From JBGQAS01 sp964498605 (GTDB lineage: Bacteria; Chloroflexota; Anaerolineae; Anaerolineales; Anaerolineaceae): 33,683 nucleotides of DNA. The stretch spans positions 1-33,683 of the forward strand of contig CAZCHK010000020.1 in NCBI GenBank assembly GCA_964498605.1, read 5' to 3'. The notes under the pieces are model-generated. The model was not told the origin of the DNA. It was given only the letters and a program-made list of their open reading frames with translations, and did no database searches. How positions within the stretch are numbered: position 1 is the first letter of the stretch; every line of letters starts with the position of its first letter. The translations under genes were made by a program, and so were the position numbers. This document shows positions 31,763-33,683 of this stretch, in pieces.

Positions 31763-31933
31763 ATGCGTTTAACACCCCCAAAGAAGGTCACATTCTGGAT
31801 CTCGCTCATTCTGGTCATTCTGGGTATTGTTGGAAAGTTTCTGAACCTGGGAATCATCTCAGACTGGTCCTGGATCCTGGTCGTGATCGGTTACATCATC
31901 CTGCTGCTGGGCTTGCTGATTAAAGGCTTCTGA
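31763..31933 (+). CDS. 56-residue two-helix membrane protein
   Basis: This small gene has a strong AAAGGAGAGG ribosome site 5 bases before ATG, a clean stop at 31931 and a good terminator 18 bases later. The product starts with a basic cytoplasmic tip (MRLTPPKKVTF), then helix 1 (WISLILVILGIVGKF), a short turn with NLGIISDWSW, and helix 2 (ILVVIGYIILLLGLLIKGF). Polar residues and conserved-looking Gly/Trp in the turn suggest a real small membrane protein. I think it is of a type frequent in Chloroflexota genomes, but no function is known. It is transcribed alone, divergent from the carboxyltransferase operon. Confidence 0.75.
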   Translation: MRLTPPKKVTFWISLILVILGIVGKFLNLGIISDWSWILVVIGYIILLLGLLIKGF

Positions 31934-31951
31934 GGCAGTAATCCCTCAACG

Positions 31952-31982
31952 ACAAACCGCCCGGCTCATCCGGGCGGTTTGT
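31952..31982. terminator. strong bidirectional terminator
   Basis: ACAAACCGCCCGG and CCGGGCGGTTTGT form a 13-bp perfect stem with a CTCAT loop between the small membrane protein and the leftward secreted-protein gene. A/T-rich outer arms give short U-runs in both directions. Confidence 0.85.
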
Positions 31983-31999
31983 TTGATGTCGGCATCTAG

Positions 32000-33683
32000 T
32001 TAAGGTCTATAACAGACATTATCTTTTCTCCATACACATCCCATATCAGAAAAATGTGCTTCACATGATGGTCGATCAGTATAATCGGCACACACAGGGG
32101 TCGGAATAGTTGGGCAGGGCTCAGGCGCGATCGCCCAGCCGGTGGAAAAATCCACAACCGGATCCACCTCGGAAAACTGGACATAATCAATGGTCGGGTC
32201 CCATCCGGTATAACAGTAGATGCGATCGGGCAGCGTGTCAAACAGCGAGCAGGTCGTCTCACTCAGATTGGTGTATACCCGGTACTCCATAAACTCAACC
32301 CCGGGGATGTTCACGCTCATGATGCAGAAGAACCTGCCCGTTGCTGGGTCGCAGCCGTAGGAAGTGAGTAAAACCTCTCCGTCCGTGATGATGCAATCCG
32401 GAATGGCAGCTACCATAGCCGGCCAGGTGTCAAAGTACTTCCAGGTTGGAGAGGGTGCCCCATCCTGTTGGATGGCAATCGCCATTGTACCCGGTGCAGC
32501 AGGTCGATTGCCCTCGCAGTTCAACCTGCCCGGAACAACAGGGTCAACATTGCATGAAAAAGGATTTTCGCCATCACCTGCGGTGTAGGTCCATCCCGCA
32601 CCTGGTATCAACCATGCCATGTCGGTGTCCAGAATAAAGTAGATCCTCGTTTCGTCCAGACAGCCTGTCTCGGTGATCCTCCATTCTCCTTCTTCGGTTG
32701 TGCCGCAGGGTTCTGCCGGGAATGGGAAGGTGTAGGTTGCGCAGGATCCCGGGGTTCCATCGGTTAGATTCGGGCAGATCTGTACAGTCGCTTCGGGTTC
32801 CGGCGGATCGGGAGGATTATAGATGCAGGTCCAATGCGTCACGTCCAGTTGTGTGCATTCGAAGAGTCCTCCCCCACCACTGGCAAACGAGACCCCATGC
32901 GCAAAGATGGTATCGGTCGCTAAGGCGATCGAATATCCGCCTGTATCATTACAAAATACTTCTCCTCGCCATGCGGCTTCACCGGTGGGTTCACAATCTG
33001 CAGGTGATGGCACATTTGAAGCCAAGGAGTACACCGCCGGATCACCTGGATATGAGTACCATGACTGCATGGGATGCAAGGGCATGGGTGTGAGGATTCC
33101 GGTGCATGTAAATGTATCCGCATAGAAGGTGGAACAAGTGGACATGTCCCAGCCGTCAAAGGCATAATTGATGAAATCTGGGGCTGGCGAGAAGCCATGG
33201 GTGACGGTTAACGTGGTGATCCCGGCTGAATCGGGGCAGGAAAGGTTGGGAGAGTACCCAGCACTTGTGGAACCTCCAGGACCAAGACAGGGTACAACTT
33301 CCACCGCACCATAGATCGTGACCAGGTGGCCGAGCCCTTCAAAGTTCAATGTCAGTTCATACTCGATGAATGTCGGTGGATGATCATCCACTATGCTGGC
33401 CGGAAGATCCGCGTTGCACAGAACCAGGTAGGTATCCGCGTCGAACATTTCAAATGTGCACATATGGAAAGTGACAGCATGGGTTGCCGGATCGATCACT
33501 CCCGCAGTGGCCGAGTTCAGTAAAAGTGGAGGTGTAAATCCAACATGATATTGGAGTTGAAAATGTCGTTCCAGCTGGCAGCCCGCACCAGCCCGCTCAA
33601 GCGAAAAAAGACCATCGTCCGGCTCGTCCGGCGTGGTGGGCACGTGCCGCTCCGGGGGTACCTCGATCTCCGCGGGAACCACC
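32000..33683 (-). CDS. secreted protein of five Cys-paired modules, N-terminus outside window
   Basis: The frame is open to the right edge, so the start and signal peptide lie outside; 560 residues are visible. After a Pro/Glu-rich linker (~1-30) come five degenerate tandem modules of ~80-90 residues (about 52-132, 149-230, 241-326, 340-430, 443-523). Each has a central cysteine pair spaced 10-14 residues (75/89, 183/193, 276/286, 377/389, 478/490) and ends in a P-x-C or similar (VVPC, PADC, AEPC, IPDC, PEPC). The final 30 residues are a separate knot: CADYTDRPSC...DMGCVWRKDNVC. These features indicate an exported, disulfide-bonded, beta-rich surface protein. There is no catalytic motif, and the role (adhesion or envelope structure) is inference. 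The stop at 32000 is followed by a strong terminator. Confidence 0.82.
   Translation of the reverse strand, partial: VVPAEIEVPPERHVPTTPDEPDDGLFSLERAGAGCQLERHFQLQYHVGFTPPLLLNSATAGVIDPATHAVTFHMCTFEMFDADTYLVLCNADLPASIVDDHPPTFIEYELTLNFEGLGHLVTIYGAVEVVPCLGPGGSTSAGYSPNLSCPDSAGITTLTVTHGFSPAPDFINYAFDGWDMSTCSTFYADTFTCTGILTPMPLHPMQSWYSYPGDPAVYSLASNVPSPADCEPTGEAAWRGEVFCNDTGGYSIALATDTIFAHGVSFASGGGGLFECTQLDVTHWTCIYNPPDPPEPEATVQICPNLTDGTPGSCATYTFPFPAEPCGTTEEGEWRITETGCLDETRIYFILDTDMAWLIPGAGWTYTAGDGENPFSCNVDPVVPGRLNCEGNRPAAPGTMAIAIQQDGAPSPTWKYFDTWPAMVAAIPDCIITDGEVLLTSYGCDPATGRFFCIMSVNIPGVEFMEYRVYTNLSETTCSLFDTLPDRIYCYTGWDPTIDYVQFSEVDPVVDFSTGWAIAPEPCPTIPTPVCADYTDRPSCEAHFSDMGCVWRKDNVCYRP

Noticed and set aside
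1..33683. tRNA, rRNA, CRISPR arrays, insertion sequences or prophage
   Set aside because: No repeat array, transposase, integrase or RNA-gene signature was found on either strand by eye; a covariance-model search would be needed to exclude small RNAs.

Overview
The window is a moderately GC-rich bacterial chromosome fragment with 30 protein genes, two of them cut by the window edges and one interrupted by a run of N. There is no rRNA, tRNA, CRISPR array, phage gene or transposase that I can see. The gene style points to an anaerobic, amino-acid-using member of the Chloroflexota, probably Anaerolineae: two tungsto/molybdo aldehyde:ferredoxin oxidoreductases, ATP-type PEP carboxykinase beside an oxaloacetate/pyruvate carboxyltransferase, secreted Cys-paired modules and several membrane-anchored beta-propeller or Ig-like proteins. 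This placement is an inference from protein flavour, not from a marker gene.

Layout. 1-358: edge-cut anchored secreted protein (-). 468-5355: APC permease fused to universal-stress domains, double GNAT protein and TPR-TM-propeller protein (+). 5390-6214: two tandem paralogous ribbon-helix-helix-like proteins (-), divergent from a flavodoxin (6318-6821) across a compact double promoter. 6877-10589: membrane protein (-), GDP-mannose hydrolase, membrane protein, and a translationally coupled ATP-grasp/GNAT pair. 10632-13064: GAF-PAS-PAS-PAS-HD-GYP cyclic-di-GMP phosphodiesterase (-). 13171-15314: membrane glycerophosphodiesterase and overlapping pyrrolidone-carboxyl peptidase. 15342-17896: ABC ATPase, ABC-2 permease and a lipoprotein with a cytoplasmic zinc ribbon, one operon (-).

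18039-26504 is the most interesting region. A probably leaderless Lrp/AsnC regulator is followed, after an intrinsic terminator, by a saccharopine-dehydrogenase-like enzyme, an APC permease with a large loop insertion, an aldehyde:ferredoxin oxidoreductase, a class III aminotransferase and a second aldehyde:ferredoxin oxidoreductase. The last three overlap by 4 and 1 bases. I read this as a cassette that imports an amino acid or amine, transaminates it to an aldehyde and oxidises the aldehyde with ferredoxin as electron acceptor. The second oxidoreductase lacks one of the four cluster cysteines.

26552-33683: YghO-like acetyltransferase (-), an unrecognised protein (+), PEP carboxykinase and carboxyltransferase (- operon, oxaloacetate node), a 56-residue membrane protein (+) and an edge-cut secreted protein of five Cys-paired modules (-). 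Convergent pairs here are separated by strong bidirectional hairpin terminators.

The DNA also shows a recurring -10 hexamer TACAAT and three genes whose -10 box ends exactly 6 bases before ATG with no Shine-Dalgarno sequence, which suggests leaderless mRNAs.
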